The position numbers and the translations under genes are program-made. The notes beneath the pieces are model-generated. The model worked only from the letters and a program-made list of their open reading frames with translations, was not told where the DNA came from and searched no databases. From Micromonospora chersina (GTDB lineage Bacteria > Actinomycetota > Actinomycetes > Mycobacteriales > Micromonosporaceae): DNA of 64,000 bases. Positions 29,187 to 37,840 of this stretch are shown here, one piece after another. Location of the stretch: NCBI RefSeq assembly GCF_900091475.1, contig NZ_FMIB01000002.1, forward strand, positions 6,324,001 through 6,388,000. Direction: 5' to 3'. Every line of letters starts with the position of its first letter. Position 1 is the first letter of the stretch.

Positions 29187-29220
29187 GTCACGATCGTTCC
29201 AGGTGGACCCGGCCGATGCA

Positions 29221-29237
29221 AACCGTACGTACGGCTT
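29221..29237. promoter_or_regulatory. Putative AcnR operator upstream of acnR
   Basis: AACCGTACGTACGGCTT contains the perfect 12-bp palindrome CCGTACGTACGG. The same 17-bp string with two changes occurs upstream of the aconitase gene (49929-49945). The published AcnR site, as I recall it, is also built around GTAC half-sites. Confidence 0.6.
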
Positions 29238-29291
29238 GAGATGCGGTTTCGCATGATCCGCCCAGTCCGGCCCGCCGGTTACCATCCTCCC

Positions 29292-30146
29292 GTGACCCAG
29301 GCCGTGCCCCTCCCCACCCGCCCGCTGACCGTGGCCACCGTGCAGGCCGAGCCCGTCCCCGGTGACGTCGCCGGCAACGCCGCCACCGCCGCCCGCCTCG
29401 TCGGCCGGGCCGCCGGCGCCCGGGTCGTGGTGCTGCCCGAGCTGTTCCTGCCCGCGTACCACCCGCCGGTCCTCGGCGCGGACCCGGCCGGCACCGACGT
29501 GGCCGCCGGCGCCGACGGCCGGGTCGACGACCCGCGGCTGGACCCGCTGCGCGCGGCCGCCCGCGACGGCGCGACGAGCGTGGTGATCGGCGCGGCCGTC
29601 CGCCACCCCGACCGCCGGCGCACCATCTCCTCGCTCGTGGTCGACCCGACCGGCGCGGTCACCGTCGGCTACGACAAGCAGCAGCTCTGGAGCGGCGAGC
29701 GCGAGTTGTTCGTCCCCGGCCGGCGGGGCGCCACCCTGCTGGTCGACGACTGGCGGTTCGGCCTCGGCATCTGCTACGACGGCTGCTTCCCGGAACACGG
29801 CCGGGCCGCCGCCGACGACGGCGCGCACGGCTACCTCTGCCCGAGCGGCTACCTGGCCGGCTCCGAGCACCGCCGCGACCTCTACTACGCGGCGCGCGCC
29901 CTGGACAACACCATGTACGTGGTCTTCGCCAACTCCGTCGACGGCGCCGACCCGTGGCGGTTCAACGGCGGGGCGGCGGTCTACGAGCCGGAGGGCCGGG
30001 CGCTGGTCCGGGGCGCGGACACCGGCGAGGACGTGCTGGTGGCGACCCTCGACCCGGCGGCCCTGGGCGCCACCCGGGCGGCGCACACCATGCTCACCGA
30101 CCGCCTGCCCCACCAGGGGCCCGCCCGGGCGACGCTCGTCGGCTGA
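29292..30146 (+). CDS. Carbon-nitrogen hydrolase (nitrilase superfamily)
   Basis: A 284-aa amidohydrolase with the catalytic triad in family context: Glu in VVVLPELFLPAY, Lys in VGYDKQQLWSGE, and Cys in FGLGICYDGCFPE. It is likely an amidase or N-carbamoyl-type hydrolase acting on a small amide; the substrate is not predictable. GTG 29292 begins the conserved LTVATVQAEPVPGDVAGN. It is divergent from acnR across about 105 bp. Confidence 0.9.
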   Translation: MTQAVPLPTRPLTVATVQAEPVPGDVAGNAATAARLVGRAAGARVVVLPELFLPAYHPPVLGADPAGTDVAAGADGRVDDPRLDPLRAAARDGATSVVIGAAVRHPDRRRTISSLVVDPTGAVTVGYDKQQLWSGERELFVPGRRGATLLVDDWRFGLGICYDGCFPEHGRAAADDGAHGYLCPSGYLAGSEHRRDLYYAARALDNTMYVVFANSVDGADPWRFNGGAAVYEPEGRALVRGADTGEDVLVATLDPAALGATRAAHTMLTDRLPHQGPARATLVG

Positions 30147-30202
30147 GGGCCCGGTGCATTGGGCCCTGTCGGTGGCGCACCCTGGTCCCGTAGGGTTCCC
30201 GA

Positions 30203-30847
30203 GTGCCGTTGCTCCTGCTCGATCTGGACAACACCCTGCTCGACCGAGAGGGGCCGTTCCGCGCCTGGGGTGAGCGGTTCCTGGACAGCATCGGCGCCCC
30301 GCCCACCGACATCGACTGGTTGCTCTCCGTCGACGCCGACGGCCTCACCGACAGGTGGGACGTCGCGGACGCCGTCCGGGACCGGTACGGGCTGCGCATC
30401 CCCTCCATCGACCTCGTCGAGGAGCTGCACGACGGCGTGGTGGCGTTCACCCGGCTGGACCCGCTGGTGGCCTGCGCACTGCGGATCGCGGACGACGCCG
30501 GCTGGGTGCCGGTGGTGGTCACCAACGGCACGTCCCGCCAGCAGGACGCCAAGATCCGCCAGACCGGGCTGGACCGGTACGTCGCGGACTGGGTGATCTC
30601 CGAGGAGGCGGGGGTCAGCAAGCCCAACCCGCGGATCTTCGCGCTGGCCGCCCAGCGGGCCCGGATGCCCCTGCGCGGCGCCTGGGTGATCGGCGACAGC
30701 CCGGAGGCGGACATCGGCGGGGCGACCGCCGTCGGGCTGCCCAGCGTCTGGCTGCACCGCGGCCGCCGCTGGTCGGACACGCGGTTCGCGCCCACCCGCA
30801 CCGCGGACGGGCTGATCGCCGCGGTGGCCGCCGTCCTGGCGGGCTGA
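30203..30847 (+). CDS. HAD-superfamily phosphatase
   Basis: A 214-aa hydrolase with all four HAD motifs: DLDNTLLDREG with the nucleophile Asp, VVVTNGTSRQQ, the lysine in GVSKPNPRIF and GDSPEADIGGA. A cap domain lies between motifs I and II, as in phosphoglycolate phosphatase-like members. GTG 30203 starts right at motif I. It sits 56 bp downstream of the nitrilase gene and may be cotranscribed. Confidence 0.9.
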   Translation: MPLLLLDLDNTLLDREGPFRAWGERFLDSIGAPPTDIDWLLSVDADGLTDRWDVADAVRDRYGLRIPSIDLVEELHDGVVAFTRLDPLVACALRIADDAGWVPVVVTNGTSRQQDAKIRQTGLDRYVADWVISEEAGVSKPNPRIFALAAQRARMPLRGAWVIGDSPEADIGGATAVGLPSVWLHRGRRWSDTRFAPTRTADGLIAAVAAVLAG

Positions 30848-30943
30848 GCGGTAATTCGGTTGACCCGTCCGGGGCCGCCCGTGACCATGGTGCGGCGCGA
30901 GGGCGCAGCCGGGCGGGTCCCGGTCGAGGAGAGGAGGTCGGTC

Positions 30944-31090
30944 ATGGCCGTCTTTGCAGGGTCGTACCACCTGCCTCCACCAGCCTCGATCGAAGGACCG
31001 ATCCACCCGTGCGCGATCACGACTTCCCGGCGCCGCAGCGCCGTGGCCGCGGCAAGAGCCGCTTCGACGACGACGAACCCCACTTCCTGA
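30944..31090 (+). CDS. Small upstream ORF overlapping the RIO kinase start
   Basis: A 48-codon frame beginning MAVFAGSYHLPPPASIEG has the best ribosome site of the area (GGAGAGGAGG about 6 nt before ATG 30944) and overlaps the first 82 bp of the kinase gene in another frame. The second half is Ala/Arg/Thr-rich, which looks like a shadow of the kinase frame. It may be a translated leader that couples to the kinase or chance. Confidence 0.35.
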   Translation: MAVFAGSYHLPPPASIEGPIHPCAITTSRRRSAVAAARAASTTTNPTS

Positions 31091-31938
31091 AGCGGGGCCG
31101 GCCCACCGAGCCGGCTCTCGCCGACCCCGATGCCGAGCCGGACGGGGAGGACCACTGGTCCTCCTGGGACCAGGCCGTGCACGGGCCTGAACCCCACCCG
31201 GACTGGCTGGTCACCGAGCTGGCCGCGAAGGACACCGAGCTGGGTGTGCTGAAGACCGGCAAGGAGGCGGACGTCCACCTGGTCCGCCGGGCCGTGCCGG
31301 ACACCGGCCGCGGCTGCCTGCTGGCCGCCAAGCGGTACCGGGATCCCCAGCACCGCCTCTTCCACCGCGACGCCGGCTACCTGGAGGGGCGCCGCGTGCG
31401 CCGGTCCCGGGAGATGCGGGCGATGACCGGCCGGACCTCGTTCGGCCGGCAGATGATCGCCGGGCAGTGGGCGGCGGCCGAGTTCGCCGCGCTCGCCCGG
31501 CTCTGGGAGATCGGGGCCGCCTCCGGGCGGATCGCCGTGCCCTACCCGGTGCAGCTGCTCGGCACCGAGTTGATGCTGGAGTTCGTGGGGGACGCCGAGG
31601 CGGGCGAGGCCGCGCCCCGGCTGGCCCAGCTCCGGCCCGAGGGCGCCGACCTGCGCGATCTCTGGGAACAGCTGGTCGACGCCCTGGTGGTGCTGGCCCG
31701 CGCCGGGTACGCCCACGGCGACCTGTCGCCGTACAACCTGCTGGTCCACGCCGGGCGGCTGGTCATGATCGACCTGCCGCAGGTGGTCGACGTGGTGGCC
31801 AACCCGCAGGGCGGCGAGTTCCTGGCCCGGGACGTCCGGGTGGTCGGCACCTGGTTCACCGCCCGCGGCCTGCCCGCCGCGGACACCGACCCGGAGGCGC
31901 TGACCGAGATGCTGCTGCGGGAGGCGGGCCTCCGCTGA
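31009..31938 (+). CDS. RIO-type serine protein kinase
   Basis: A 309-aa atypical kinase. It has the ATP-binding region GVLKTGKEADVHLVRRAVPD, the lysine strand CLLAAKRYRDPQHRLFHRDA, the catalytic loop GYAHGDLSPYNLLVH (Asp and Asn in place) and the metal-binding LVMIDLPQVVDVVANPQ. Bacterial RIO kinases are common in actinobacteria with unknown targets. GTG 31009 opens RDHDFPAPQRRGRGKSRFDD, a basic N-terminal tail; GAAGGA lies about 11 nt upstream. Confidence 0.9.
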   Translation: MRDHDFPAPQRRGRGKSRFDDDEPHFLKRGRPTEPALADPDAEPDGEDHWSSWDQAVHGPEPHPDWLVTELAAKDTELGVLKTGKEADVHLVRRAVPDTGRGCLLAAKRYRDPQHRLFHRDAGYLEGRRVRRSREMRAMTGRTSFGRQMIAGQWAAAEFAALARLWEIGAASGRIAVPYPVQLLGTELMLEFVGDAEAGEAAPRLAQLRPEGADLRDLWEQLVDALVVLARAGYAHGDLSPYNLLVHAGRLVMIDLPQVVDVVANPQGGEFLARDVRVVGTWFTARGLPAADTDPEALTEMLLREAGLR

Positions 31939-32007
31939 GCGCGCCGCGTCCCGGGCGGGTGGCCACCCGCCCGGGACGCCGGCACGGCGGTGGACCGCCG
32001 GCCCCGG

Positions 32008-32256
32008 TCACTGGAGGTAGCGCTCGACCTCGGTCACCGGGCGCTGGCCCTGGGCGTCCGGGTCGCCGTGCGCCTGGCGGGCCGCCCGGCGTCGGCGGAG
32101 CAGGTCCCAGCACTGGTCGAGGGACTCCTCCAGGGCCCGTAGCCGCTCCTTGGCCTCGTCGTCGGTGCCGGCCTCGTGCTCCTGCGCGGCCGCGCGCAGC
32201 CGGTGCTCCTCGTCGACGAGTTCGGAGATCCGGCTCAGGATGGTCTTGTCGTCCAT
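32008..32256 (-). CDS. DUF2630 family small protein
   Basis: An 82-aa highly charged, helical protein starting MDDKTILSRISELVDEEHRL and containing LRALEESLDQCWDLLRRRRA, the DUF2630 pattern. No function is known to me. It is convergent with the RIO kinase gene. Confidence 0.85.
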   Translation of the reverse strand: MDDKTILSRISELVDEEHRLRAAAQEHEAGTDDEAKERLRALEESLDQCWDLLRRRRAARQAHGDPDAQGQRPVTEVERYLQ

Positions 32257-32507
32257 GACCCGAAGCTTGGCACAGCGGACGCCGTCGCGCCGTCGTTCCG
32301 CCCCGAGGCCGGGTGCGAGTCGGCGCGTGCCCGGGGCCGCGCCCTCCGGCGCCGCCCGGCCGGTCACCCGCCGGACCCTCGGGTCCGCTGTGGATCGAAC
32401 CCGGCCGGCTCCGGACCGGTCGTCCATCCCCACAGGAGCGTCTCCGTCGGCGCTGTCGACCTCCTCCGGGCGAGGTGACCACCGGCCGCCGGTCGTCCAC
32501 CCGGCGA

Positions 32508-32513
32508 TACAAT
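32508..32513 (+). promoter_or_regulatory. -10-like box before the AraC regulator
   Basis: TACAAT at 32508-32513 is close to the consensus -10 and stands out in GC-rich sequence; a transcript would start near 32520, 38 nt before the short ORF. No convincing -35 is seen. The remainder of the 301-bp gap (32257-32557) shows nothing else I can name. Confidence 0.45.
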
Positions 32514-32557
32514 TCCGGAGCCGTGAGTCCGCCTCACGTGTCTGGAGGGTGAACGGC

Positions 32558-32668
32558 ATGCTGCTGTCCTGTGTGTGGCGTCGGTCCGGTCGCCCGGCGA
32601 CCCGGCGGGCGCTCGATGTCCGGGACGCGCGCCGCACCATGCCGTGCGCGCCGACGATCGGCTGCTGA
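32558..32668 (+). CDS. Short ORF (36 aa) ahead of the AraC regulator
   Basis: ATG 32558 has GGAGGG about 7 nt upstream, a strong ribosome site. The peptide begins MLLSCVWRRSGRPATRR, is rich in Arg and contains three Cys, and stops 3 nt before the GTG of the regulator. Such Arg/Cys-rich short peptides occur as leader peptides in actinobacteria. Translational coupling to the regulator is likely; a function of its own is unknown. Confidence 0.5.
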   Translation: MLLSCVWRRSGRPATRRALDVRDARRTMPCAPTIGC

Positions 32669-32671
32669 GCG

Positions 32672-33655
32672 GTGCTGCCGGTCCAGTTCTTCGACACCCG
32701 GGTGCTGCCACCGGCGGACCGGTACGACCTGTGGCTGGAGATCGTCGCGAGTTCGGCGCCCGCGCTCATCTCCAGCCCGCACGTGGCCCGGTTCGACGCT
32801 CACGCGCGCTCGATCGAACTCGGCGGCCTTCGCGTCACCGACTTCACGTATCCCCCGCTGACCATGACGCGGACGCCCAAGCTCATCCGCCAGGTCGATC
32901 CGGAGATGTATCAGCTGGCGCTGACCCGCCTCGGCAACGGCACGGTGAGCCAGCAGCGCCAGGACGCGCTGGTACGCCCCAGCGAGTTCACCCTCCTGGA
33001 CAATTCGCGCCCGTTCGTGGCCCGCCACGACGCCCCGCCCGGTGAGCTGCTCAACACCGTGACGGTGAACATCCCGCACGCGGCGCTGCCCGTGCCACCC
33101 GCCAAGGTGGCCGCCCTGCTGGGCACGAGCATGTGCGGCTCGACCGGGGTGGGCGGGCTCCTGGCGCCGTTCCTCCGTCGGATCGCCGCCCACCCGGAGC
33201 AGTTCACCGACGCCGACGCGAGCCAACTCGGCAGCATCACCGTCGACCTCGTGTCGGCGATGCTGCTGCAGCAGATCGGTGCGGAGAGTGCCCTGCCGCC
33301 CGAGACGCGGCACCATGCGCTCCGGCGCCGCGTCGACACGTACATCGCCGACAACCTGCACGATCCGGCACTCGGCCCGCGAAGTATCGCCGCCGCGCAC
33401 CACATCTCGCTGCGTACCCTTCACCGCCTGTTCGCCGGCGAGGACGCGACAGTGGCGGAGCTGGTCCGGCGACGCCGGTTGGAGCGGTGCCGGGGCGACC
33501 TGGCCGACCCTCGGATGCGGGCCCGTCCGGTCCAGGCGATCGGGGCGCGGTGGGGATTCCCGGACAAGGCCCACTTCAGCCGGCTGTTCCGGGCGGCGTA
33601 CGGCCTGTCGCCGCAGGCGTACCGCGAGCAGAACGGCGACCGACCGTCGCCCTGA
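32672..33655 (+). CDS. AraC-family regulator next to the terpene genes
   Basis: A 327-aa regulator with an N-terminal AraC-binding-like ligand domain (residues about 1-190, with LGGLRVTDFTYPPLTMTRTP) and a C-terminal AraC HTH (PRSIAAAHHISLRTLHRLFA, RWGFPDKAHFSRLFRAAYGL, SPQAYRE). It lies 169 bp upstream of the P450 on the same strand and is the best candidate for a pathway-specific switch. GTG 32672 follows the short ORF stop by 3 nt. Confidence 0.88.
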   Translation: MLPVQFFDTRVLPPADRYDLWLEIVASSAPALISSPHVARFDAHARSIELGGLRVTDFTYPPLTMTRTPKLIRQVDPEMYQLALTRLGNGTVSQQRQDALVRPSEFTLLDNSRPFVARHDAPPGELLNTVTVNIPHAALPVPPAKVAALLGTSMCGSTGVGGLLAPFLRRIAAHPEQFTDADASQLGSITVDLVSAMLLQQIGAESALPPETRHHALRRRVDTYIADNLHDPALGPRSIAAAHHISLRTLHRLFAGEDATVAELVRRRRLERCRGDLADPRMRARPVQAIGARWGFPDKAHFSRLFRAAYGLSPQAYREQNGDRPSP

Positions 33656-33824
33656 CCAACCGATCGGTCCGTCCCACCACAGAGGAGCGTGACCCCGGTG
33701 GGGTGACGAAGTCGATCTGGAGTTGCTTCTCAACACGTGGAATGATCACGCCGGCGACTGTTGCCGAGCCCTCTTGAGCGCTGCGGCGCGCAGTTCGGTG
33801 TGCACGACGATCGAGGAGGCGCTC

Positions 33825-35192
33825 ATGGCCGAGGTGAGTCCCGGCCGGGCCCGGCAGGTGCCCCTTCGCCACGCGCTGCCGCGTCTGGCCCGTGACCCCC
33901 TGGGCGCTCTGGTGCACTACGCGAACGAGGGCGACGGCGAGATCGTGCAGCTGAACCTCGGCACGTTCCGGCCGTACCTGGTCACCCACCCGGAGCACCT
34001 GCAGCAGATCCTCCGCGACCGCGTCACCTACATCCGCGACGGCAACAGCATGCTCTGGCGGTCCGTGCGACGAGCGGTGGGCGACGCGATCCTCGTCACC
34101 GAGGGAGCGCAGTGGGAGTCCAGCCGCGACACCCTGCAGCCGCTGTTCACCGCCAAGCGTGCCGAGACGCTTGTCGACCGGATGGCGGTGGCGATCGCCG
34201 AGGCCGTGGACGCGCTCGACGCGCCGGCCCGGGCCGGGGAGGCCGTCGACGCGATGACGCTGATGTCGCAGATCGTGTGCCAGGCCACCACCCGGGTGCT
34301 CTTCGGCCGGAAGATTCCGCTCGCCGACGCGCTGCAGATCTACGCGCACCTGGGCACGATCACCCGGACGATGGTCCCGAGGCTGCTCGCCCCGGGCATG
34401 CCCTACTGGGTCCCGCTGCCGGGCGACCGCGCGTTCCGGGCCGCCGTGCAGGGCATCGGCGCGCTGGTCCTGCCGATCATCCGCAAGGAGCGCGCCAACC
34501 CGGGCGACGGTGACGACATCATCGCGACGCTGTGCCGCCCGAGGGCCGACGGGTCGCAGGCCAGCGAGGAGTCGGTCCGCAGCGACCTGGTCGCCATGTT
34601 CTCCACGGCCACCGAGACCACGATCGGCGTCCTGTCCTGGCTGTTCCCGGTCCTGGAGAAGCATCCCGACGTGGCCGAACGGCTCTACGCCGAGGTCGAC
34701 GGGGTCGTCGGCGTACGCGGGACGGTGCAGCGCACGCACATCCCGCAGCTGCGCTACACCCGGATGGTCCTGGACGAGATGCTGCGGCTCTGGCCCGCCG
34801 GCTGGACCATCCCGCGCACCGCGGTGGGGGAGCAGGTGCTGGGCGGTGTCCGGATCGAGTCCGGGGCGACCATTCTGGTCAGTCCCTTCGCGACGCAGCG
34901 GATGGGGGCGTTCTGGGAGCGTCCCGAGGTCTTCGACCCGCAACGGTTCGCCCCGGACAAGCCGAAGCGCCAGTACCGCTACAGCTACTTCCCGTTCGGG
35001 GGTGGCCCGCACCAGTGCATCGGCCAATACCTGTTCCTGCTCGAAGCGCCCATCATCATGGCCACGTTGCTGAGCCGGTTCCGCTTCCGGCTGGGCCAGC
35101 CGGCCGACCTCACGCCACGGATCGGCGCGTCGCTGCGGCCCCGGTCGAGCACGCTCACGCTGCTGCGCCGCGACAGCGTCCCGGCCTCGTGA
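33825..35192 (+). CDS. Cytochrome P450 of the terpene cassette
   Basis: A 455-aa P450 with the heme loop FPFGGGPHQCIGQYLFLLEA (Cys about 398), the K-helix ExxR in MVLDEMLRLWP and the I-helix oxygen motif MFSTATETTIGVLSW, in which the usual Gly is Ala/Thr-like. Likely hydroxylates the hydrocarbon made by the two following genes. ATG 33825 has GAGGAGG about 6 nt upstream. A GTGA overlap couples it to the terpene synthase. No dedicated ferredoxin gene is next to it. Confidence 0.92.
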   Translation: MAEVSPGRARQVPLRHALPRLARDPLGALVHYANEGDGEIVQLNLGTFRPYLVTHPEHLQQILRDRVTYIRDGNSMLWRSVRRAVGDAILVTEGAQWESSRDTLQPLFTAKRAETLVDRMAVAIAEAVDALDAPARAGEAVDAMTLMSQIVCQATTRVLFGRKIPLADALQIYAHLGTITRTMVPRLLAPGMPYWVPLPGDRAFRAAVQGIGALVLPIIRKERANPGDGDDIIATLCRPRADGSQASEESVRSDLVAMFSTATETTIGVLSWLFPVLEKHPDVAERLYAEVDGVVGVRGTVQRTHIPQLRYTRMVLDEMLRLWPAGWTIPRTAVGEQVLGGVRIESGATILVSPFATQRMGAFWERPEVFDPQRFAPDKPKRQYRYSYFPFGGGPHQCIGQYLFLLEAPIIMATLLSRFRFRLGQPADLTPRIGASLRPRSSTLTLLRRDSVPAS

Positions 35193-36094
35193 CACCCACC
35201 TCCCACGTCCGGTTCGGCGCAGGTGACCAGCTCGCCGTCGTGGAGCAGGCACGGATCTGCGCGTTGGCCGTCGCCGTCGAACGCGACCTGCACACGGTGG
35301 TGGCCGACCACCGGGACCTGTTCGCCGGCCGGCCCTTCGACCCGGCGCTCGTCAGCGGCATCGCGATGTCCGTGGCCTTCACCGCGCCGGAATACACCGC
35401 CGAGCAGCTCCGCGTGACGGCTCGTACCGTGCTGTGGGTGTTCGCGGCCGACTGGCAGATCGACTATCTGGCCCGGACAGCGGACGACGTGCGGGAGGTG
35501 ACCGCCGCGTGCCTGGCGGCCGCCGACGCCGGTCCGTCGTCCGCGCGGCATCCGCTGGCCCGACTGCTGGGCGGCATCCGTGACGAGCTGTCCGCCGCCC
35601 CGGCGTTCGCCGTCGTGGAACCGGTGTGGCGGGACGAGGTCGGGCGCATGTTCGCGGCGATGTCGCGGGAGTGGCGGTGGAAGACGACGCGCGGCACCGG
35701 GCCGACCGGCCCCACGCTCGACGACTACCTGGACATCGCCGACAACACGGCGGCCGTGCTGGTCAGCGTGACGCACTGGGCCGCCGTCGGCGACCAGGAC
35801 TGCCTGGACCACCTCGACGCGCTGCGGGTCACCGCCCGTGCGACGCAACGGGCGATCCGGCTGATCAACGACCTGGCCACCTACCGGCGCGATCTCCAGT
35901 GGGGCGACCTGAACGCGCTGATGCTCGCTGGTGCCACCGATGTCACGGCCCGACTCACCAGGATCGTCGAGGAGAGCCGCGAGCTGCTGCGGCCCCTGGA
36001 GCGGTCCTGCCCCCGGCAGGCCGCGTTCCTGAGCCGCCAGATCGCGTTCACCAGCGGGTTCTACCGGGTGTCGGACTTCTGGGGCAGCCTGTGA
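35189..36094 (+). CDS. Class I terpene synthase
   Basis: A 301-aa all-alpha protein of the bacterial class I terpene synthase fold. Metal motif 1 reads D88-W-Q-I-D92 in WVFAADWQIDYLARTADD, a DxxxD variant of DDxxD, and the NSE triad is N227, T231, D235 in RLINDLATYRRDLQWGD. Pairing with the class II cyclase suggests it ionises a bicyclic diphosphate (C20). It overlaps the genes on both sides by 4 nt. Confidence 0.82.
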   Translation: MTPTSHVRFGAGDQLAVVEQARICALAVAVERDLHTVVADHRDLFAGRPFDPALVSGIAMSVAFTAPEYTAEQLRVTARTVLWVFAADWQIDYLARTADDVREVTAACLAAADAGPSSARHPLARLLGGIRDELSAAPAFAVVEPVWRDEVGRMFAAMSREWRWKTTRGTGPTGPTLDDYLDIADNTAAVLVSVTHWAAVGDQDCLDHLDALRVTARATQRAIRLINDLATYRRDLQWGDLNALMLAGATDVTARLTRIVEESRELLRPLERSCPRQAAFLSRQIAFTSGFYRVSDFWGSL

Positions 36095-37704
36095 GCAGCG
36101 AGTTGGCCGCTCTCGCCGACGCCGTCGACATCGACGCCGCGGCGCGCGACCTGATCAGCGGCCTGGGTGAGCGGCCGTGGGGTCAGGTCGGCCCCTCGGT
36201 GTACGAGACGGCGCGGCTCGTCTCGCTGGCTCCGTGGCTCGCGGGGCACGCCGAACGCGTCGCGTTCCTGCTGCGCAGCCAGCGTGCGGACGGCGGGTGG
36301 GGCCCGCCGGACGGCTACGCGCTGGTCCCCACCCTGAGCGCGACCGAGGCGCTGCTCGCCGTCGTCCGGGCGGGTGGCTCCGGGGCGGCACCGGCCGCGG
36401 CGGCCGCCGGCGGCCTCCGCGCGCTCACCGGCTGGCTGCCGGCGGCGGATCTGCTGGTGCCGGACACGCCGGGAGTGGACGTCATCGTGCCGTCGCTGGT
36501 CGGGGCGATCAACGACCACCTGGCGGACACGGACGCCACGGCAGCGCCCGCGCTCGCCTCCTGGCGGGGGGTACGGCTCGACCTGCCGGCGGGCCTGACC
36601 GACGAGCGTCTCGTGCGCGTACGGCACGCCCTGGCCGCCGGGCGGGAACTGCCGGCCAAGCTGCTGCACTTCCTCGAGGCGTTGGGCCCGGGCGCCCGCC
36701 GCGCGGCGGGCATCCGCCCGGTCCTCCCCGGCACGGTGGGCGCGTCACCCGCGGCGACGGTCGCCTGGCTCGGTGGTCCACCGGCGGCCGGCGACCCCGC
36801 TGGGGCCCACCTGGAGAACGTGGCGCGTGGCGGACCCGTGCCCTGCCCGCTTCCGATCACCGTCTTCGAGCAGGCGTGGGTGGTGAGCGAACTGACCCGC
36901 GCGGGCGTGCGGTTCGTGGCGCCGGCCGCGATCCTGGAGTCCCTGACCGCCGCGCTCGGCCCGGTCGGCACTCCCACCGGGCCCGGTCTTCCCGCCGACG
37001 CCGACACGACAGCGGTGGCCCTGTACGCGCTCGGGACGCTCGGCCGGCCGGCGGACCCGCGAGGGCTGTGGACGTACGAGACGGCCGACGGCTTCTGTAC
37101 GTGGCCGGGGGAGGACGGCTTCTCGGTCACCACCAACGCGCACGTCCTGGACGCCTTCGGCCACCACGTGCGCAGCACCCGGGCCGCCCCGCGCTACGTG
37201 GCGACGGTGGAGCGGCTCACAGCCGTCCTGCGGGAGCACCAACAACCCGACGGGCAGTGGCGCGACCGGTGGCACGCCTCGCCGTACTACGCCACCGCGA
37301 GCTGCGTGCGGGCCCTGCAAGACCACGGTCGGGGGACGTCGGCGGCCGGGGCGGTGGCGAAGGCCGTCGACTGGGTCCTGGACACCCAGCGACCCGACGG
37401 ATCGTGGGGACGGTGGGACGGCACCGTCGAGGAGACGGCGTACGCGCTGCACACCCTCCTGGCCGCGCACCCGGACCCGCGGATCGACGCGGCGGTCCGG
37501 CGCGGCCACGCGTACCTGCGGAGCGCGGTCGGTCGCCGCCCCGACCCGCCCCTCTGGTACGGCAAGGAGCTCTACCACCCGGCGGCGGTCGTCCGCGCCG
37601 CGGTGATCGCCGCGTTCCGTCTCGCGCGGCACCGGCAGGACCGGGCGACGGCGGAAGGTGGAGCGATCATGCCAATACCCCCGCAACGGGCCGGGAAGCC
37701 GTGA
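36091..37704 (+). CDS. Class II diterpene cyclase (prenyl diphosphate cyclase)
   Basis: A 537-aa alpha-barrel protein related to ent-copalyl/halimadienyl diphosphate synthases and squalene cyclases. The acid motif is D303-A-D305-T306-T307, a DxDT form of the class II DxDD signature. QW-like repeats DGGWGPPDGYALVPTLSATE and RPDGSWGRWDGTVEETAYAL flank the two domains. It would protonate geranylgeranyl diphosphate to a cyclic diphosphate, which the class I enzyme then processes. No GGPP synthase is in the window, so the precursor must come from elsewhere. The last codons after GGAIMPIPPQ look non-conserved. Confidence 0.88.
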   Translation: MSSELAALADAVDIDAAARDLISGLGERPWGQVGPSVYETARLVSLAPWLAGHAERVAFLLRSQRADGGWGPPDGYALVPTLSATEALLAVVRAGGSGAAPAAAAAGGLRALTGWLPAADLLVPDTPGVDVIVPSLVGAINDHLADTDATAAPALASWRGVRLDLPAGLTDERLVRVRHALAAGRELPAKLLHFLEALGPGARRAAGIRPVLPGTVGASPAATVAWLGGPPAAGDPAGAHLENVARGGPVPCPLPITVFEQAWVVSELTRAGVRFVAPAAILESLTAALGPVGTPTGPGLPADADTTAVALYALGTLGRPADPRGLWTYETADGFCTWPGEDGFSVTTNAHVLDAFGHHVRSTRAAPRYVATVERLTAVLREHQQPDGQWRDRWHASPYYATASCVRALQDHGRGTSAAGAVAKAVDWVLDTQRPDGSWGRWDGTVEETAYALHTLLAAHPDPRIDAAVRRGHAYLRSAVGRRPDPPLWYGKELYHPAAVVRAAVIAAFRLARHRQDRATAEGGAIMPIPPQRAGKP

Positions 37705-37714
37705 TCAGGGCCGC

Positions 37715-37743
37715 TTGAGGGACGTCTCGGACGCTGCTAGCGT
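37715..37743 (+). promoter_or_regulatory. Predicted promoter of the conservon
   Basis: TTGAGG at 37715-37720 and TAGCGT at 37738-37743 are 17 bp apart, matching the actinobacterial housekeeping pattern. It lies in the 136-bp gap before cvnA, so the signalling operon may have its own promoter as well as readthrough from the terpene genes. Confidence 0.5.
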
Positions 37744-37840
37744 GCCCCGCAGTCGCGTGACCCACACCCGCCATACCCACCGACCACAATTCGCCCGCCG
37801 CGCAAGGCCGATGCCGCCACAGCTGACTGGGGACCGTGTA

